A stretch of 64,000 nt of DNA from positions 1 to 64,000 of the forward strand of contig NZ_ARXU01000017.1 in the NCBI RefSeq assembly GCF_000756655.1, written 5' to 3'. The translations under genes and the position numbers were made by a program. This stretch comes from Alcanivorax jadensis T9. Its GTDB lineage: Bacteria; Pseudomonadota; Gammaproteobacteria; Pseudomonadales; Alcanivoracaceae. Below the pieces are notes generated by a model, which saw only the letters and a list, made by a program, of their open reading frames with translations, was not told the DNA's origin and did no database searches. Shown in pieces: positions 62,387-64,000 of the stretch; position 1 is the first letter of the stretch; each line of letters begins with the position of its first letter.

Positions 62387-63097
62387 TTAACTGACTTTGC
62401 CGGTGGTACGCACCCGCCGGCTGACCTTGGGTTCGTCGGAGGCCCTGGCTTTCTGGATGGCCTTGAGGCGCTTGTCGATCACGTTCTTGCCGGCGATGAT
62501 CAGGCCCAGGCCCACGAAGGCTCCCGGGGGCAGGATGGCGAACAGGAAGCCGCCGTAGTTTTCTACCACCTGAATCTGCCAGTCTGCCGCCATGGGGCCA
62601 AACAGCAACTGCATGTTGGTGAACAGGGTGCCCAGACCGATCAGCTCACGCATGCCGCCGAGAATCAGCAGGATCACCAGAAAACCCAGCCCCATCATGA
62701 AACCGTCCAGCGCCGCTGGCAGTACCGGGTTCTTGCTGGCAAAGGCGTCGGCACGGCCCAGCACGGTGCAGTTGGTGACGATCAGGGGAATGAAGATACC
62801 GAGGATTTCGTACAGCTCGAAGGTGAACGCCTGCATCAGCATTTCAATCACCGTCACCATGGCGGCGATGATCATCACGAAAGCGGGCAGGCGTACCGCA
62901 TCGGTCACGTACTGACGAATCAGCGACACGCAGATGTTGGAGCCCATCAGCACCACCAGGGTGGCCAGGCCCAGGCCCAGGGCGTTGACCACGGTGCCGG
63001 TCACCGCCAGCAGCGGGCACAGGCCGAGAATCTGCACGGTGGCCGGGTTGTTGTTCCACAGCCCGTCCAAGGCCAGTTCCCGATAGGATTTACTCAT
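62387..63097 (-). CDS. rnfE: Rnf electron transport complex subunit RnfE/RsxE
   Basis: A 236-residue membrane subunit with six hydrophobic helices; [31 protein letters not shown] and [18 protein letters not shown] are diagnostic. It is part of the ion-pumping ferredoxin:NAD+ oxidoreductase (or SoxR-reducing) complex in the inner membrane. The current start ATG 63097 (MSKSYRELA) is not the ancestral one: it belongs to the inserted element at 63071-63333, which also supplies the ribosome site GGAGGTGA. The original start was probably at 63363, overlapping rnfG. The sequence from LDGLW onward is intact. Confidence 0.95.
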   Translation of the reverse strand: MSKSYRELALDGLWNNNPATVQILGLCPLLAVTGTVVNALGLGLATLVVLMGSNICVSLIRQYVTDAVRLPAFVMIIAAMVTVIEMLMQAFTFELYEILGIFIPLIVTNCTVLGRADAFASKNPVLPAALDGFMMGLGFLVILLILGGMRELIGLGTLFTNMQLLFGPMAADWQIQVVENYGGFLFAILPPGAFVGLGLIIAGKNVIDKRLKAIQKARASDEPKVSRRVRTTGKVS

Positions 63098-63333
63098 TCA
63101 GTCACCTCCAAAATGGTCCAATGTGAGGCGTTTTCTTGAAGGAAGAGTGGGCCTCTTTCGAGAGGAAACAACGAAGCAGTGGGCCATTTTGGAGATGACC
63201 CGAAGGGCGACAAGCAGAGCTCGCATAGCTGTGTTATTTCGTCTTGGAATAGGCCCACTATGCCTGCGACGAAATGCCTTACTCTGCGAGCTCTGCTTGC
63301 CGCTGAATGAGTAAATCCTATCGGGAACTGGCC
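63071..63333. mobile_element. MITE-like element with 31-bp perfect terminal inverted repeats inserted in rnfE
   Basis: 263 bp. The ends 63071-63101 and 63303-63333 are exact 31-bp inverted repeats starting GGCCAGTTCCCGATAGG. Two internal hairpins follow: 63102-63120 with 63180-63198 (17 of 19 paired) and 63211-63225 with 63285-63299 (15 of 15), with further inner pairing (ATTTCGTC/GACGAAAT; CCTCT-TTCG-AGAGG). The whole folds as a three-way junction. It encodes no transposase and shows no obvious target duplication. It lies after codon 10 of the ancestral rnfE. No second copy is in this window. Confidence 0.85.
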
Positions 63334-63363
63334 CATGATCTTTTTGTAGTTCGCATCACTCAT
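63094..63363 (-). other. Displaced rnfE start fused to an open frame through the element
   Basis: From ATG 63363, which overlaps the rnfG stop by eight bases, a frame encodes MSDANYKKIM of ancestral rnfE, then runs open through the entire element for 89 codons ([16 protein letters not shown]...) and ends in a TGA at 63094-63096 that overlaps the new rnfE ATG in an ATGA arrangement. The product is probably meaningless, but its translation would couple rnfG to the restarted rnfE. Removing the element would join MSDANYKKIM to LDGLWNNNP, a normal RnfE N-terminus. Confidence 0.7.
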
Positions 63364-64000
63364 CACAACTCTCCACCGATACCGCTTCCGCCGGGGTGCT
63401 GAACACAGCGTCGCGGTTGGCGTCGAAATATTGCAGGGCACGGTGCACGGCCCCCACCACAGCACGGGGGGTAATGGTGGCGCCAGTAAAGCTGTCGAAC
63501 TGGCCGCCATCCTTTTTCACCGCCCAGCCGTCACTGGCAGGGTTGCCCAGAGACAGGCCATTGAAACCATCAATCCAGTCGGATTTTTTGGTTTCGATTT
63601 TATCGCCGAGCCCCGGGGTCTCATTGTGCGGTGGCACGACGCGCACTCCCTGAACCTTGCCTTGTGTATCCACGCCGACGATCAGGGCAATATTGCCACC
63701 GTAACCGTCCGGGGCGGTGGCTTCCAGTACGGCCCCATTGGGCTCGCCATCAAGACGCGCCCGGTAGACATGGTGGCCGTTGCGACCCAGCAGCGGGTCG
63801 CTGACGGTAAGACGGTCGGCGAGCAGATCATTATCGTGCTGCTCGTGGGGCATCACTTCGTTGAGCGATGCCATCAATGCGGCCTGCTTGTTGCACTCTA
63901 CCTTGCCGATGGTCAGCTCGTTGGTGATCGCCAGGGTAGCGGCGGTACCGATGGCGAACACGCTGAGGATCACCATATTCCGGGAGATGGCCTGGCGCAT
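63356..64000 (-). CDS. rnfG: Rnf electron transport complex subunit RnfG/RsxG
   Basis: 214 residues visible; a start codon lies exactly at the window edge (MRQAISRNMVILSVFAIGTA), so the gene is probably complete but the upstream signal is not seen. One N-terminal transmembrane helix is followed by a periplasmic FMN-binding domain with NIALIVGVDTQGKVQGVRVV, HNETPGLGDKIE and the flavin-attachment motif SFTGATIT (covalent FMN expected on Thr177). It transfers electrons within the Rnf complex. It lies directly upstream of the interrupted rnfE. Confidence 0.94.
   Translation of the reverse strand: MRQAISRNMVILSVFAIGTAATLAITNELTIGKVECNKQAALMASLNEVMPHEQHDNDLLADRLTVSDPLLGRNGHHVYRARLDGEPNGAVLEATAPDGYGGNIALIVGVDTQGKVQGVRVVPPHNETPGLGDKIETKKSDWIDGFNGLSLGNPASDGWAVKKDGGQFDSFTGATITPRAVVGAVHRALQYFDANRDAVFSTPAEAVSVESCDE

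Noticed and set aside
63071-63333. Insertion sequence with a transposase
   Set aside because: Only 263 bp; the sole long frame is the rnfE read-through, with no transposase-like residues. It is treated as non-autonomous or structural.
63071-63333. Sequencing or assembly hairpin artefact
   Set aside because: The internal arms differ from one another and from flanking DNA, and the ancestral overlap on one side and intact rnfE on the other are biologically coherent. A read-level check would still settle it.

Overview
The window looks like chromosome of a marine, hydrocarbon- and lipid-degrading gammaproteobacterium, most likely Alcanivorax or a close relative. This is inferred from the moderately GC-rich coding sequence, the density of beta-oxidation genes (four acyl-CoA dehydrogenases plus a glutaryl-CoA dehydrogenase type, a thiolase, a FadB-type fusion, crotonases, an acyl-CoA ligase), an OmpW/AlkL-type porin and the gene styles. 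No rRNA, tRNA, phage, transposase or CRISPR array is visible. Almost all the sequence is coding, and the intergenic gaps are unusually rich in several families of palindromic repeats.

Layout. 1-5.9 kb: lipid-catabolism genes (crotonase; histidine-phosphatase-fold protein; ACAD11-like dehydrogenase; APH-type kinase; two SDRs). The kinase/dehydrogenase pair resembles the two halves of eukaryotic ACAD10/11 and suggests 4-hydroxyacyl-CoA breakdown. 6-12.5 kb: TonB-dependent receptor between copies of one repeat, a ferritin-like predicted metal-dependent hydrolase, an aldehyde dehydrogenase divergent from an IclR regulator, and a hotdog thioesterase. 12.8-20.8 kb: one minus-strand chemosensory operon (cheY-cheA-cheW-MCP-cheY-cheB-cheR-cheX) whose receptor is a soluble truncated-haemoglobin/PAS/PAS/MCP fusion. 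21.2-26.4 kb: RND efflux pump and adaptor divergent from a TetR/AcrR repressor, with an AcrR-like operator between them. 26.7-41.6 kb: acyl-CoA ligase, a five-gene Liv-type ABC importer, a FadB-like protein, two acyl-CoA dehydrogenases, an MDR oxidoreductase, an MFS exporter and a ketopantoate-reductase homologue. 41.9-46.2 kb: a giant Ig-like lipoprotein plus an OmpW porin. 46.5-58.9 kb: assorted metabolic and housekeeping genes, including acyl-CoA dehydrogenase, thiolase, glutaryl-CoA dehydrogenase, IMPACT protein, dienelactone hydrolase and endonuclease III. 59-64 kb: GltS, a glycine-zipper protein, a hemerythrin, and rnfE/rnfG of the Rnf complex.

The most unusual item is at 63071-63333. 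A 263-bp element with perfect 31-bp terminal inverted repeats and two internal hairpin arms has split rnfE after its tenth codon. The displaced rnfE start reads through the whole element without a stop and ends in an ATGA overlap with a new start codon that the element supplies, behind a strong Shine-Dalgarno sequence; downstream rnfE therefore stays in frame. Other structure worth attention: palindromes whose arms are made of four 7-bp units (at least six loci), a TonB receptor gene between exact 33-bp repeats, a shared motif in front of the acyl-CoA ligase and fadB-like genes, and a decayed ohr (peroxide reductase) remnant.
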